Both the position numbers and the translations under genes were made by a program. A stretch of 64,000 bases of DNA. Source: Clostridium brassicae. Lineage in GTDB: Bacteria; Bacillota; Clostridia; Clostridiales; Clostridiaceae. The stretch covers positions 1 to 64,000 of the forward strand of contig NZ_JAPQFJ010000018.1 in NCBI RefSeq assembly GCF_026738875.1. Direction: 5' to 3'. Positions 17,365 through 26,556 of this stretch are shown here, one piece after another. The notes beneath the pieces were generated by a model, which ran no database searches, was not told the origin of the DNA, and worked only from the letters and a program-made list of their open reading frames with translations. Numbering within the stretch: position 1 is the stretch's first letter; each line of letters begins with the position of its first letter.

Positions 17365-17886
17365 ATGGCTTTAAAAACATTAGGATGTATTTTTATACTA
17401 GGAGGATGTACTTTAATAGGATTTATCTTAGGAGAAAATTTAAAGAATAGGCTTTTACAATTAAAAGAAATTGAACAAGCCCTTTACGTATTACAAAACA
17501 AAATTGTATATACAAGAACATCATTACCAGAAATATTTTTCCATGTAGGTGAAAAATGTAATAAACCAATAAGTTATATATTTTGTCAGGTCTCGAAACT
17601 TTTAAGTGATAATAAGGTAGATAGTGTATATGAGGGGTTTGAAAAGAGTTTTCAAGGTAATTGTGACTTAATTAGTTTAAAAAAAGAAGATATAAATGTA
17701 CTTATGGACATGGCTAGAACCCTAGGAGAATCTGATATAGAAGGTCAAAGAAGTATAATGAATCTAACTATTAACAACATAAAAAAGCAAATAAAAGATG
17801 CTGATAGTATTATGCAAAAAAATACAAAAATGTATAGATATCTTGGCTTTTCATTTGGAGCCATATTAGTAATTATGATTTTATAG
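17365..17886 (+). CDS. spoIIIAB: stage III sporulation protein AB
   Basis: A 173-residue membrane protein with one N-terminal helix (about residues 2-22, with two GG/GC turns) and a hydrophobic C-terminus (YRYLGFSFGAILVIMIL). It resembles the GspF-like partner in type II secretion systems. The frame is open from 17326, but TTGGAGGAG and the family start MALKTLG point to ATG 17365, one base after the spoIIIAA stop. Confidence 0.93.
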   Translation: MALKTLGCIFILGGCTLIGFILGENLKNRLLQLKEIEQALYVLQNKIVYTRTSLPEIFFHVGEKCNKPISYIFCQVSKLLSDNKVDSVYEGFEKSFQGNCDLISLKKEDINVLMDMARTLGESDIEGQRSIMNLTINNIKKQIKDADSIMQKNTKMYRYLGFSFGAILVIMIL

Positions 17887-17895
17887 GGGGGAAAA

Positions 17896-18093
17896 TTGTT
17901 GGATGTTAACTTAATATTCAAAATAGGTGCGGTTAGTATAGTAATAATTGTATTAGATAAGGTTTTAAAAACAACAGGAAAAGATGATTATGCAGTAATA
18001 GCAAACTTGGCAGGTATCGTGATTGTATTGATGATGGTAATTGATCTTATAAATAAACTATTTAGTACGGTTAAAACTCTGTTCCAATTTTAG
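17896..18093 (+). CDS. spoIIIAC: stage III sporulation protein AC
   Basis: A 65-residue protein with two membrane helices, a small subunit of the SpoIIIA-SpoIIQ channel. The start is TTG: 17896 is four bases after the GGGGGG ribosome site, and the adjacent TTG at 17899 is seven bases after it and equally possible. The core LDVNLIFKIGAVSIV matches the family N-terminus. Confidence 0.92.
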   Translation: MLDVNLIFKIGAVSIVIIVLDKVLKTTGKDDYAVIANLAGIVIVLMMVIDLINKLFSTVKTLFQF

Positions 18094-18107
18094 GAGGAAT
18101 ATTTTAT

Positions 18108-18491
18108 ATGGAAATAGTGAAAATTGTAGGATTTGCTTTTGTAGCTTTGTCAATTATATTGGTAATCAAAAACAAACGAAGTGATTTAGCCGTACATATA
18201 AGCCTTGCTGCGGGGATTTTAATATTTATATTTATGATAGATAAAGTAACATCAGTCTTACAATTATTACAGGAACTTGCGTTAAAAGCGAATATCGATT
18301 TTGTATATTTAAATGTTGTTTTTAAAATATTAGGAATTGCTTATCTTGCTTCCTTTTGCAGTGAGATATGTAGAGACGCAGGAGAAGGAAGCCTTGCTTC
18401 AAAAGTAGAGTTTGCAGGTAAAATTTTGATATTAGTTCTTGCAATTCCTATTTTAATGGCAGTATTACAGGGAATATTAAAGATTATGTAA
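18108..18491 (+). CDS. spoIIIAD: stage III sporulation protein AD
   Basis: A 127-residue protein with three or four membrane helices, homologous in layout to SpoIIIAC with an added C-terminal part. It belongs to the mother-cell membrane channel. ATG follows TAGGAGGAATATTTT. It lies in the operon 14 bases after spoIIIAC. Confidence 0.93.
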   Translation: MEIVKIVGFAFVALSIILVIKNKRSDLAVHISLAAGILIFIFMIDKVTSVLQLLQELALKANIDFVYLNVVFKILGIAYLASFCSEICRDAGEGSLASKVEFAGKILILVLAIPILMAVLQGILKIM

Positions 18492-18510
18492 AAAAGATAC
18501 GGGGTAATTT

Positions 18511-19668
18511 ATGATGAAAAAAATATTATTTATACTGGGAATCTTTTTATTAGTAATCACTTTTAATGTACAAGCTTATGCAAAGGAGCCTATTACTGAG
18601 ACTAAGGAAGATGCACAAGTTGAACAATTATATGATTATATGACAAATATGAAAACAGAATATGAAATTTTAAATGACATTGATGTAAAGGACTATGTTA
18701 AGCAATATATGAAAACTGGAGATGGAAAATTCTCTAGTAAAAAAATTATAAAAGCTCTGACAAGCTATGGATTTAAAGAAGTAACAGCCTGTATAAAGTT
18801 AATGTCTGCAATAGTTGTAATATGTATAATTTGTGCTTTGATTAGTAACTTAGAAAATGCATTTAGCAATGGGAATTTATCAAATATAGCGTATTTTGCA
18901 TGTTATGCTCTTCTGATAATTTTAATGACAAAAAGTTTTTATATAGGAGTATCCACTGCTAAGCATGCTATAAAAAGTATGACTGATTTTATGGCAGCAT
19001 TAATTCCAGTATTACTAATGCTTTTAGCTAGTGTAGGAGGATTTACACAAGCTGCAATTATGGATCCTATAGTAATTGGAGTAATAAATATTAGTGCAAG
19101 GGTGTTTGTAGATTTAATCATACCTATTATATGTATGTCTTTTGTTGTGGAGTTTGTTAATAATATTTCAGAAGAACATAAGATAGACAGATTATCTAAA
19201 CTCCTAAATAAAGGAGCACTATGGATGCAAGGAATTCTTATGACAATATTTATAGGGATTATAACTATAAGAGGAATAACATCTTCCACAATAGATGCAG
19301 TGGCAGAGAAAACTGTGAAGTTTGCGATTGATAATTTTATACCAATAGTGGGTAAGAGCTTATCAGATGCTATATCAACTGTAGCAGGGTACTCTTTGCT
19401 TTTAAAGAATGCATTAAGTAGTATTGGGCTAATAATAATGATTGTAATAATAGTTTTTCCTTTAATCAAGATGAGTATAATGGCTCTGGTATATAAAATA
19501 ACAGCTGCATTGATTGAACCTGTTAGTGATAAAAGATTAGTTAAGTGTATTACTTCAGCAGGCGATTCTCTTATACTTATAACTTCCTGTCTTATTTGTA
19601 TATCTGTTATGTTTTTCATTATGGTATCCATAATTGCATCAGCAGGAAAAATTGTTATAGGTGGTTAG
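18511..19668 (+). CDS. spoIIIAE: stage III sporulation protein AE
   Basis: A 385-residue polytopic membrane protein. A signal-like first helix (residues 2-24, ending VQAYAKE) precedes an extracytoplasmic helical stretch, then about seven membrane helices with the typical internal-repeat pattern. It is the largest membrane component of the SpoIIIA channel. ATG ATG at 18511/18514 follows ACGGGGTAATTT. Confidence 0.94.
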   Translation: MMKKILFILGIFLLVITFNVQAYAKEPITETKEDAQVEQLYDYMTNMKTEYEILNDIDVKDYVKQYMKTGDGKFSSKKIIKALTSYGFKEVTACIKLMSAIVVICIICALISNLENAFSNGNLSNIAYFACYALLIILMTKSFYIGVSTAKHAIKSMTDFMAALIPVLLMLLASVGGFTQAAIMDPIVIGVINISARVFVDLIIPIICMSFVVEFVNNISEEHKIDRLSKLLNKGALWMQGILMTIFIGIITIRGITSSTIDAVAEKTVKFAIDNFIPIVGKSLSDAISTVAGYSLLLKNALSSIGLIIMIVIIVFPLIKMSIMALVYKITAALIEPVSDKRLVKCITSAGDSLILITSCLICISVMFFIMVSIIASAGKIVIGG

Positions 19669-19683
19669 AAGGGAGGATTATAT

Positions 19684-20268
19684 TTGTTGCAATATATAAA
19701 AATATGGATAATAAATATTTGTACAGCCGTATTTTTTATTACAGCTGTTGAAATGATTCTTCCTAATAATAAAATGAAAAAATATGCGAAATTTGTTTTA
19801 GGATTAATTTTGATAACTGTTATTATGAACCCAATAATTAAAATTTTTGATAAAGATTTTAATATAAATAGCTATGTAGATACAGCTTATGAATATTTTG
19901 AAAATAAAAATTATAAAAAAAATTATGATAAATATAAAATTAGCAATATAGATAATACAGCTAGTGTTTTCTCAAAAAACCTTGAAAAAATATGCTTAGA
20001 TAAATTAAAAGAAAAATTTCCAAAAGATAATTATGAAGTTTTAATAGATGTAAGTTTTGATAAAGAAAAAGAAAACTTTGTGATAGATTTAGTAAATGTG
20101 GGATTTACAGATAAAAAAATAAAAAAAATTAAAAAGATTAAGATTGGGGATTCTAAGGGGCCAGAAAAATCAGACGTGTCAAATAATAAAAAATGTGATG
20201 ATATAAAAGATTATTTGAGTGTTGCCTTGAATATACCTAAAAGTAAAATCAAAGTTCACACAATTTAG
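19684..20268 (+). CDS. spoIIIAF: stage III sporulation protein AF
   Basis: A 194-residue protein with two N-terminal membrane helices (about 8-24 and 33-53) and a lysine-rich soluble domain. The soluble domain resembles the ring-building fold of SpoIIIAG and SpoIIIAH. TTG start at 19684, seven bases after GGGAGG. Confidence 0.92.
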   Translation: MLQYIKIWIINICTAVFFITAVEMILPNNKMKKYAKFVLGLILITVIMNPIIKIFDKDFNINSYVDTAYEYFENKNYKKNYDKYKISNIDNTASVFSKNLEKICLDKLKEKFPKDNYEVLIDVSFDKEKENFVIDLVNVGFTDKKIKKIKKIKIGDSKGPEKSDVSNNKKCDDIKDYLSVALNIPKSKIKVHTI

Positions 20269-20304
20269 TATTGGATAACCCATAAAATTAAAAGAGGTGA
20301 AAAA

Positions 20305-20955
20305 ATGAGTAAAAAAGGTTTTTTCAAATTTGATATGGATAAAATTTTAGGGAAAACCAAAGATGTAGGTGGTAAAAAGTACATTACAAATTTAGTTATA
20401 CTTGTTTTAGTAGGCATACTGTTAGCTATATTTGGAAGCACAGTTAAAAATACTAGTACCTTTAATTTAAATGGAGGTAGTACTAAGGGAAATAAAGTTG
20501 CTTCAGAGGAGAAAAAAGAGGATAAGGATGCTACTGAGGATACTAGCACTAAATATAAAAATGAGCAATATGAGATGGAAACAAAGCTTAAAGAAATATT
20601 AGAAAATATTTCAGGTGTTGGAAGGGTAAAAGTAATGATTTATTTTAAAGGAGGTGAAGAAAAAGTACCAGCGTTCAATATAAATGACTCTACAAGCCTC
20701 ACAGAAGAAAAAGATGTAGAGGGTGGAACAAGGAAGACAACTCAAAAAAATGATGGAAGAACAGTTGTAATGATGAATAATGGAAATGGTACTGAACCTT
20801 TGATAATTAAAAAGAATAATGCTAATGTCACAGGAGTATGTGTTGTAGCGGAAGGAGCAGATGATAAATTAATAAAGCTTCAAATTCGAAACGCCATAAT
20901 TAATTTATTTAGCTTAGAAGAAAGTAAAGTTAATGTTTATCCTATGAAAAAATAA
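20305..20955 (+). CDS. spoIIIAG: stage III sporulation protein AG
   Basis: A 216-residue single-pass protein: helix around residues 29-46, a charged linker, then a C-terminal ring-building domain beginning ELEEILENISGVGRVKV-like (here KLKEILENISGVGRVKVMIY). In Bacillus it forms a large ring in the intermembrane space. ATG follows AAAAGAGGTGAAAA, 36 bases after spoIIIAF. Confidence 0.93.
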   Translation: MSKKGFFKFDMDKILGKTKDVGGKKYITNLVILVLVGILLAIFGSTVKNTSTFNLNGGSTKGNKVASEEKKEDKDATEDTSTKYKNEQYEMETKLKEILENISGVGRVKVMIYFKGGEEKVPAFNINDSTSLTEEKDVEGGTRKTTQKNDGRTVVMMNNGNGTEPLIIKKNNANVTGVCVVAEGADDKLIKLQIRNAIINLFSLEESKVNVYPMKK

Positions 20956-21028
20956 CATATATTCATAAAATATTGCATATTAATCTCTTAGAAAGGTTAA
21001 TAACATATAGAAAATGGGAGGAGTATAA

Positions 21029-21568
21029 ATGAATAAAAAACAAGGTGTTATAATTAGTGTTTTGTTGGTTTTAATCGTTTGTATGGGAATATTAGCTACA
21101 AAATTAAATTCAGATTTAGATTATGTAGCTGGAAATGATATTTCAAATGGGAAAGATACTGTTTCTACTGATAACTCAAACAAGAATACCTCAGCTAAAA
21201 GTACTTCAAGCAAAAGTAGTTCAAGCAGTTATTTTAAAGAACAGCAGATAATAAGGGATAATGAGCAATCTACCGCTCTTCAAACATTAAAGTCATTGAT
21301 AGATGATGAACATACAGCAAAAGAGGAAAGAGCAGAATTATCTAAAAAATATGCACAATTAGCTTTAAATGGCCCTAAACAATCTCAAATTGAAGGTGTT
21401 TTACAAGGGAAAGGTTATCAAGACACTCTTTGTTATATCAGAGAAAATAAAGTTACTATTATTTTAAAAACAATTCAGAAACTAACAGATGAGCAAAAGA
21501 AACAGATTCAAGATGTAGTAATGGATGTAACACAAGTTAGGGATGTAGAAATTCAAGTAAAACAATAA
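21029..21568 (+). CDS. spoIIIAH: stage III sporulation protein AH
   Basis: A 179-residue single-pass protein: N-terminal helix (residues 5-24), a Ser/Lys/Thr linker, then the YscJ/FliF-like ring domain. This domain docks SpoIIQ from the forespore side and closes the channel. ATG follows GGGAGGAGTATAA. It is the last gene of the operon; the Asp23-like gene begins 85 bases later. Confidence 0.93.
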   Translation: MNKKQGVIISVLLVLIVCMGILATKLNSDLDYVAGNDISNGKDTVSTDNSNKNTSAKSTSSKSSSSSYFKEQQIIRDNEQSTALQTLKSLIDDEHTAKEERAELSKKYAQLALNGPKQSQIEGVLQGKGYQDTLCYIRENKVTIILKTIQKLTDEQKKQIQDVVMDVTQVRDVEIQVKQ

Positions 21569-21653
21569 ATATATTTGTAAAATCATACTGTCTTTGCTAT
21601 AATAAGCATAACAATAATTTTCTTTGAAAAATAGTAGCAAAGGAGGTACAAAA

Positions 21654-22040
21654 ATGAATGAAGATATGAAAAATGAAATAGAGATGGGAATTGTAAAAAT
21701 ATCTGATGAAGTAGTAGAGGTTATTGCTGGCTTAGCAGCTTCAGAAATAGATGGTATAGAAGGAATGAGCGCTACCTTAGTTGGTGGAATAACTCAAATG
21801 TTAAGTGGGAAGAAAAATGCATCTAAAGGTGTAAAAGTAAGCGTAGGTGAAGAAAGTGCTACTATAGATTTATATGTCGTAGTTAGATACGGTGTAAAGA
21901 TTCATGAAGTAGCTCAAAAGGTTCAACAAAATGTTAAAAAGTCTGTTGAATCTATGACAGGTCTTAATGTTTCAATGGTTAATGTTTATATACAAGATGT
22001 TGTGCTTCCTAAAGCAAATGATAGTAATAAAGAAGAATAA
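21654..22040 (+). CDS. Asp23/YloU family protein
   Basis: A 128-residue protein of the alkaline-shock-23 (DUF322) family, with the signature GIVKISDEVVEVIAGLAASE and a C-terminal VNVYIQDV segment. Members are cytosolic or membrane-associated envelope-stress proteins; the exact role is unsettled. Upstream codons are open from 21624, but AAGGAGG at 21641-21647 places the start at ATG 21654. A terminator follows, so it is separate from nusB. Confidence 0.9.
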   Translation: MNEDMKNEIEMGIVKISDEVVEVIAGLAASEIDGIEGMSATLVGGITQMLSGKKNASKGVKVSVGEESATIDLYVVVRYGVKIHEVAQKVQQNVKKSVESMTGLNVSMVNVYIQDVVLPKANDSNKEE

Positions 22041-22045
22041 TAAAT

Positions 22046-22072
22046 ACACCCTCTGAAAACAGAGGGTGTTTC
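22046..22072 (+). terminator. terminator after the Asp23-like gene
   Basis: ACACCCTCTG (22046-22055), loop AAAA, CAGAGGGTGT (22060-22069), then TTT: a strong GC-rich stem. Confidence 0.85.
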
Positions 22073-22106
22073 CATGTTTATTAACAAAGGAATAAAAAAT
22101 AAAATG

Positions 22107-22134
22107 TTGACAATAATTCAGATAAGAATAAAAT
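22107..22134 (+). promoter_or_regulatory. promoter of the nusB gene cluster
   Basis: TTGACA at 22107-22112 and TAAAAT at 22129-22134 with a 16-base spacer, just downstream of the preceding terminator and ahead of nusB. Confidence 0.55.
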
Positions 22135-22166
22135 TTATATTGTCAGACCCAATATAGGAGGAATTT

Positions 22167-22571
22167 ATGAACAGAAGAAAATCAAGAGAAATAGCAATGA
22201 AATTATTATTTGAAATGACTATTAATAAGGAAGAATATAAGTACATACTTGAGAGATTTAAGGAAAATACAGAAATTAAATTACAAGATGTTGATTTTGA
22301 ATATATTACGAAAATAATCCAAGGGATTAAAGAAAATATTCAAACTATTGATAGTGAAATTGAAAACAATCTAAGAAATTGGAAATTAAATAGATTATCC
22401 AAAATAGATATGTCCATACTTAGACTTGCAACATATGAAATTATGTTTTTAGATGATGTTCCTGATAAAGTTTCTGTTAATGAAGCTATAGAGCTTACAA
22501 AAAAATATTCTGATGATAATTCACCAGCATTTATTAATGGAGTACTTGGGAATATGATAAAAAAGAAGTAA
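22167..22571 (+). CDS. nusB: transcription antitermination factor NusB
   Basis: A 134-residue all-helical RNA-binding protein that joins NusE on boxA of rRNA leaders. It opens with the family pattern NRRKSREIAMKLLFEM and ends with the conserved VSVNEAIELTKKYSDD and FINGVLGN. ATG follows ATAGGAGGAATTT. It is the first gene of a run that continues through folD, xse and isp genes. Confidence 0.93.
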   Translation: MNRRKSREIAMKLLFEMTINKEEYKYILERFKENTEIKLQDVDFEYITKIIQGIKENIQTIDSEIENNLRNWKLNRLSKIDMSILRLATYEIMFLDDVPDKVSVNEAIELTKKYSDDNSPAFINGVLGNMIKKK

Positions 22572-22658
22572 TGGGTTTTAAGGATTCAATTAGGAAAGTA
22601 TTTGAAAATTAATCTATCTAAAAATAAAATAAGATAAAATGATATTGGAGGGTTTATC

Positions 22659-23495
22659 ATGGGAAAAAAATTAGATGGCAAAAAAATTGCGGAAAAATAT
22701 AGAGAAGATATAAAAATATTAATTAATAACAAGTTAAATCTAGGTTATAACCCTCCATGTCTAGCCAATATATTAGTAGGCAATGATGGTGGGTCAGTTT
22801 ATTATGTAAATAATCAAAATAAGCTATGTGAAAAACTAGGTATAAAAGTTAAGAGCATTCACTTAGAAGAGAATGTAAGTCAAGCAGAGTTGCTAGAAAT
22901 TATTGAAAAATTAAATGAAGATGTTGAAGTACAAGGCATAATTCTCCAACTTCCACTTCCTAAGCATATAAATGAGGATTATGTTACAGAGAAAATTTCT
23001 TATGAGAAGGATATAGATGGATTAAGTACAATCAGTACAGGGAAATTTTACAAAGGAGAAAAGTGTTTTATACCATGTACTCCAAAGGGAATAATTGAGT
23101 TGATAAAAAGCAGTAATATAGAGCTTGAAGGTAAAAATGCAGTAGTTATAGGAAGAAGTAATATAGTTGGCAAACCAATAGCACAGCTCTTGCTTAACGA
23201 AAATGCTACTGTAACTATATGCCATTCAAAAACTAAAGATCTAAAAAAAATATGTAATAAAGCAGATATTTTAGTTGCAGCTATAGGAAAACCAGGCTTT
23301 GTAACAGCAGATTATGTTAAAGAAAATGCAGTTGTTATTGATGTTGGTACCACTATGATAGACGGTAAAATCCAAGGAGACGTTATATATAATGAGGTTA
23401 TAGAAAAGGCTGCTTTTGTAACTCCCGTTCCTGGTGGAGTAGGAGCTATGACAACAACTATGCTTTTAAAAAATCTTTGTGAGGGATTGAAGTAA
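22659..23495 (+). CDS. folD: methylenetetrahydrofolate dehydrogenase/cyclohydrolase
   Basis: A 278-residue bifunctional enzyme that interconverts 5,10-methylene-, methenyl- and 10-formyl-tetrahydrofolate with NADP. Motifs seen are YYVNNQNKLCEKLGI (the Tyr/Lys catalytic segment), GIILQLPLPKHI, VVIGRSNIVGKP (nucleotide binding) and TPVPGGVGAMTT. It feeds one-carbon units to MetF and MetH, which are encoded later in this window. ATG follows TTGGAGGGTTTATC. Confidence 0.95.
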   Translation: MGKKLDGKKIAEKYREDIKILINNKLNLGYNPPCLANILVGNDGGSVYYVNNQNKLCEKLGIKVKSIHLEENVSQAELLEIIEKLNEDVEVQGIILQLPLPKHINEDYVTEKISYEKDIDGLSTISTGKFYKGEKCFIPCTPKGIIELIKSSNIELEGKNAVVIGRSNIVGKPIAQLLLNENATVTICHSKTKDLKKICNKADILVAAIGKPGFVTADYVKENAVVIDVGTTMIDGKIQGDVIYNEVIEKAAFVTPVPGGVGAMTTTMLLKNLCEGLK

Positions 23496-23497
23496 AC

Positions 23498-24706
23498 ATG
23501 TATATTAAAACATTAACAGTTTCCCAGCTCAATAGCTATATTAAAAAAGTTGTAGACAATGACTTTATATTAAGAAATGCTTGTGTTAAAGGAGAAATTT
23601 CAAATTTAAAACTTCATAGTAGTGGACATATGTATTTTTCTTTAAAAGATGAATATGGAAAAATAAACTGTATTATGTTTAGGTCTGCTGTTAATACACT
23701 GAATTTTTGTCCTGAAGAAGGTGAAAGGGTATTAATTAAAGGAAGGGTCTCAGTATATTCCAAAGAAGGACTATATCAATTTTATTGTGAAGAAATGGAG
23801 AAAGATGGTTTAGGAGAGCTTTATATGGCTTTCCTAAAATTAAAAGAAAAGCTTTCCAATGAAGGTATATTCGATGAAATATATAAAAAAACTATTCCTA
23901 GATATCCAAAAAAAATAGGGGTAATAACTTCTCCAACAGGGGCTGCTATTCGAGATATTATAAATGTAATAAAAAGAAGAAATCCAAGATTAGACATATT
24001 GATATATCCATCCCTTGTCCAAGGTGAAAAGGCAAGCAAGGATATTATAAGGGGTATAAAATACTTTGACAAACGGGAAGATATCGATACTATTATATTA
24101 GCTAGAGGCGGAGGCGCTATAGAAGAGCTTTGGGCTTTTAATAATGAAGATTTAGCATACGCCATTTATAAGTGTAATAAACCTATAATTAGTGGAGTGG
24201 GACATGAGACAGATATTACAATTTGTGATTTTGTGAGTGATCTTAGGGCACCTACTCCTTCGGCTGCTGCAGAAGTTGCTTCATTTAATCTTTATGATAC
24301 AAATGTAAAAATTAAGAGTTATAAAGATATACTAAAATATGAAATACAAAAAAAAATAGATGAAAAATGTAGAGAACTAAAATTACTAGAAAATAAACTA
24401 AGACTTCATAATCCAACTAATTATATAGCTAATCAATACATAAAAATAGATAATCTAAAGCAAAATCTTACATATAAAATCACCTCCAAAATTGATTATG
24501 AAAAAAGTCGTTTAGCTAAAGTAAATTCTCTTTTAAATGCTCATAATCCTTTAAATGTATTAAATAAGGGATATGCAGTAATTCAGGATAAAAATAATAA
24601 TGTTATAAGTAGTACAAAGGATATACAAAAATTAAGACAACTAAAAATTGTTTTGAAAGATGGAACAGTTAATTTAAATGTTGCTAAGGTAGAAGAAGTA
24701 AAATAA
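23498..24706 (+). CDS. xseA: exodeoxyribonuclease VII large subunit
   Basis: A 402-residue catalytic subunit. The OB-fold N-terminus (residues 1-100, VKGEISNLKLHSSGHMYF) is followed by the nuclease domain with GVITSPTGAAIRDI, ARGGGAIEELWAF and SGVGHETD, then a coiled-coil C-terminus that carries XseB. It degrades single-stranded DNA to oligonucleotides. The start lies two bases after folD stops, with AGGGATTGAAGTAAAC upstream. Confidence 0.95.
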   Translation: MYIKTLTVSQLNSYIKKVVDNDFILRNACVKGEISNLKLHSSGHMYFSLKDEYGKINCIMFRSAVNTLNFCPEEGERVLIKGRVSVYSKEGLYQFYCEEMEKDGLGELYMAFLKLKEKLSNEGIFDEIYKKTIPRYPKKIGVITSPTGAAIRDIINVIKRRNPRLDILIYPSLVQGEKASKDIIRGIKYFDKREDIDTIILARGGGAIEELWAFNNEDLAYAIYKCNKPIISGVGHETDITICDFVSDLRAPTPSAAAEVASFNLYDTNVKIKSYKDILKYEIQKKIDEKCRELKLLENKLRLHNPTNYIANQYIKIDNLKQNLTYKITSKIDYEKSRLAKVNSLLNAHNPLNVLNKGYAVIQDKNNNVISSTKDIQKLRQLKIVLKDGTVNLNVAKVEEVK

Positions 24707-24719
24707 AGGAGATCATGCT

Positions 24720-24941
24720 ATGCCTAAAAAGAAAGAGTCCTATGAGACTTTAATAGAAAAAGTAGAAAATATTATAGAAACTATGGAAAAAGAAGAAATA
24801 TCTTTGGAAAATTCTATTAAGAATTATGAGGAAGGCATAAATATATGTAATAAACTATATAAAATTCTTAATGAGGCAGAAGGTAAGATAAAGATTGTTA
24901 CAGATCAAGGAGAAAAAGAATTTATAGAGGTTGATGAGTGA
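24720..24941 (+). CDS. xseB: exodeoxyribonuclease VII small subunit
   Basis: A 73-residue helical-hairpin protein with the family core YETLIEKVENIIETMEKEE and SLENSIKNYEEGI. It binds the coiled-coil arm of XseA. ATG follows AAAGGAGATCATGC, and its stop overlaps the ispA start codon by one base (TGATG). Confidence 0.92.
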   Translation: MPKKKESYETLIEKVENIIETMEKEEISLENSIKNYEEGINICNKLYKILNEAEGKIKIVTDQGEKEFIEVDE

Positions 24942-25819
24942 TGATGAATTATATGAATGGTGTAAAACAAGAAATAAATAAGTGGTTAAAAATTTATTTT
25001 AAGGATAAAGGTACTTATAACAAACTGATATATGATGCTATGGACTATAGTATAGAAGTTGGTGGGAAAAGAATAAGGCCTATTCTAATGATTCTAACAT
25101 ATAGTATGTACAATAAAAATTACAAGGAAATTTTACCTGTATCTTGTGCATTGGAAATGATTCATACATATTCTTTAATACATGATGATTTGCCAGCCAT
25201 GGATAATGATGATCTAAGAAGAGGCAAACCTACAAATCATAAAGTTTTTGGAGAAGCAATAGCTATTTTGGCTGGGGATGGATTATTAAATGAATCTTTT
25301 AATATACTTTTTGGTTATTGTCTTAATAATCCACAGAAAAGTGTTATAGAGGCATGTAAATTAATTTCTAATGCTTCTGGTGTAGAAGGTATGATTGGTG
25401 GTCAAGTTGTTGATATAATTAGTGAGGGAAAAACTATAAAAGAAGAGCAACTTAATTATATGCATAGTAAGAAAACTGGTGAATTAATTAAAGCAGCTAT
25501 ATTGAGTGGAGCAATTCTAGGAGAAGCAGATAATAAAGATATAGAATTGCTTACTGAGTATAGTGAAAAATTAGGTCTAGCTTTTCAAATAAAAGATGAT
25601 ATTTTAGATGTAATTGGTGATAAAAATATTTTAGGCAAAAATATAAATAGTGATTGTGAAAAAGAAAAAACAACTTTTATAACTAAATATGGATTAGAAG
25701 AGTGTAAAAAAAGATGTAAAGTTCTTACTGATGAATGTCTACTTATTTTAGATAGTATAACTAAGGATACAAAATATTTAAAAGATATAACTCTTTTTCT
25801 TTTAGATAGAGAATTTTAA
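24941..25819 (+). CDS. ispA: polyprenyl (farnesyl) diphosphate synthase
   Basis: A 292-residue trans-prenyltransferase that condenses IPP with allylic diphosphates. The first aspartate-rich motif is HDDLPAMDNDDLRRGK, which contains the extended DDx4D form typical of bacterial FPP synthases; the second is QIKDDILD. A GGKRIRP segment binds IPP. Start choice: GTG 24938, ATG 24941 or ATG 24944; 24941 gives the TGATG coupling to xseB. With dxs downstream it flanks the OLE RNA locus. Confidence 0.92.
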   Translation: MMNYMNGVKQEINKWLKIYFKDKGTYNKLIYDAMDYSIEVGGKRIRPILMILTYSMYNKNYKEILPVSCALEMIHTYSLIHDDLPAMDNDDLRRGKPTNHKVFGEAIAILAGDGLLNESFNILFGYCLNNPQKSVIEACKLISNASGVEGMIGGQVVDIISEGKTIKEEQLNYMHSKKTGELIKAAILSGAILGEADNKDIELLTEYSEKLGLAFQIKDDILDVIGDKNILGKNINSDCEKEKTTFITKYGLEECKKRCKVLTDECLLILDSITKDTKYLKDITLFLLDREF

Positions 25820-25949
25820 GATATTTTTACAAACTATTGATTATAAATCCAATATATTTAGTAGAAAATTTAAATAAAAAGTGTATTTGAAAAATACAGA
25901 AATTAATTATAATATTACATTATTTATACTAGAATGGTGTAAACATGTT

Positions 25950-25978
25950 TTGAAATATTGTATATGCTGTGATATAAT
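25950..25978 (+). promoter_or_regulatory. promoter of the OLE RNA
   Basis: TTGAAA at 25950-25955, a 17-base spacer and a perfect TATAAT at 25973-25978. Transcription would start near 25985, a few bases before the first strand of the RNA's terminal helix. Confidence 0.75.
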
Positions 25979-25984
25979 CCCTAT

Positions 25985-26535
25985 ATGTGAGAGTGGTGCA
26001 GTATTCTAGTCAGGTAAGTATTTCTTGAAGGCGGGGCTAAAAATCCGTCAAAGGGCACATCGATGAAGCTTCTGGTGCTGGCTTGTAACGCCCAGTTATG
26101 GGTTGGTGCTGGGAGTAAGGGGGATGGGGCAACCGCAAAGGCATGCGCAACTGACCCTACCTTCGCGGAGACCATTGATTGTGGCATGGGAGAGATACCT
26201 ATGTTACGACAATGGATTAAACCTGTATTGTGGTGAAAAGCTATGTACAGTGTAGCCTGCCTTGAGTGAAGTGGGTGGAGGTAATTTTACTTAAACCCAT
26301 TTTGCAAAAGAGGCTAGGGAAATACCTAACTGTAGAGGAAAACTCCTAGACTGTTCTGAAGAGGTATGCTAGGGATTGCAGTACGGACTAAGTGGTAGTC
26401 TAGTCTTATAGCTGGTGACACTATAAATAGAGCATTAAAAGGAAACTATCAAGATGGTGACATCTCGATTGCTCTATGGGAAAGCCTACTAGACCTAAGC
26501 CGTAAGATTTACTTAGTATACTACCACTCTCTCTT
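25985..26535 (+). ncRNA. ole: OLE RNA (ornate large extremophilic RNA)
   Basis: A stretch of about 550 bases that is clearly richer in GC than its surroundings and carries no plausible ORF. Its ends pair: GAGAGTGGT (25989-25997) with ACCACTCTC (26523-26531), and AGTAT (26000-26004) with ATACT (26518-26522), closing the whole molecule. It has its own consensus promoter. It lies after ispA and directly before a small four-helix-type membrane protein gene and dxs, the published context of OLE RNA and OapA. OLE acts as a ribonucleoprotein at the membrane; in Bacillus halodurans its loss alters tolerance to cold, alcohol and Mg2+. Identification rests on context and the terminal helix, not on a covariance search. 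Confidence 0.85.
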
Positions 26536-26556
26536 ATATTATGGAGGAGAGTTTTT

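Noticed and set aside
25981-26187. Minus-strand ORF of 68 codons
   Set aside because: It lies wholly within the structured RNA, is unusually rich in Pro/Ala for this genome, and has no ribosome site.
25985-26535. Group II intron without ORF
   Set aside because: A long structured RNA starting GUGAG raised this. But both ends form a closing helix with each other, there is its own promoter, no domain V-like hairpin near the 3' end was recognised, and the ispA/dxs context fits OLE RNA.
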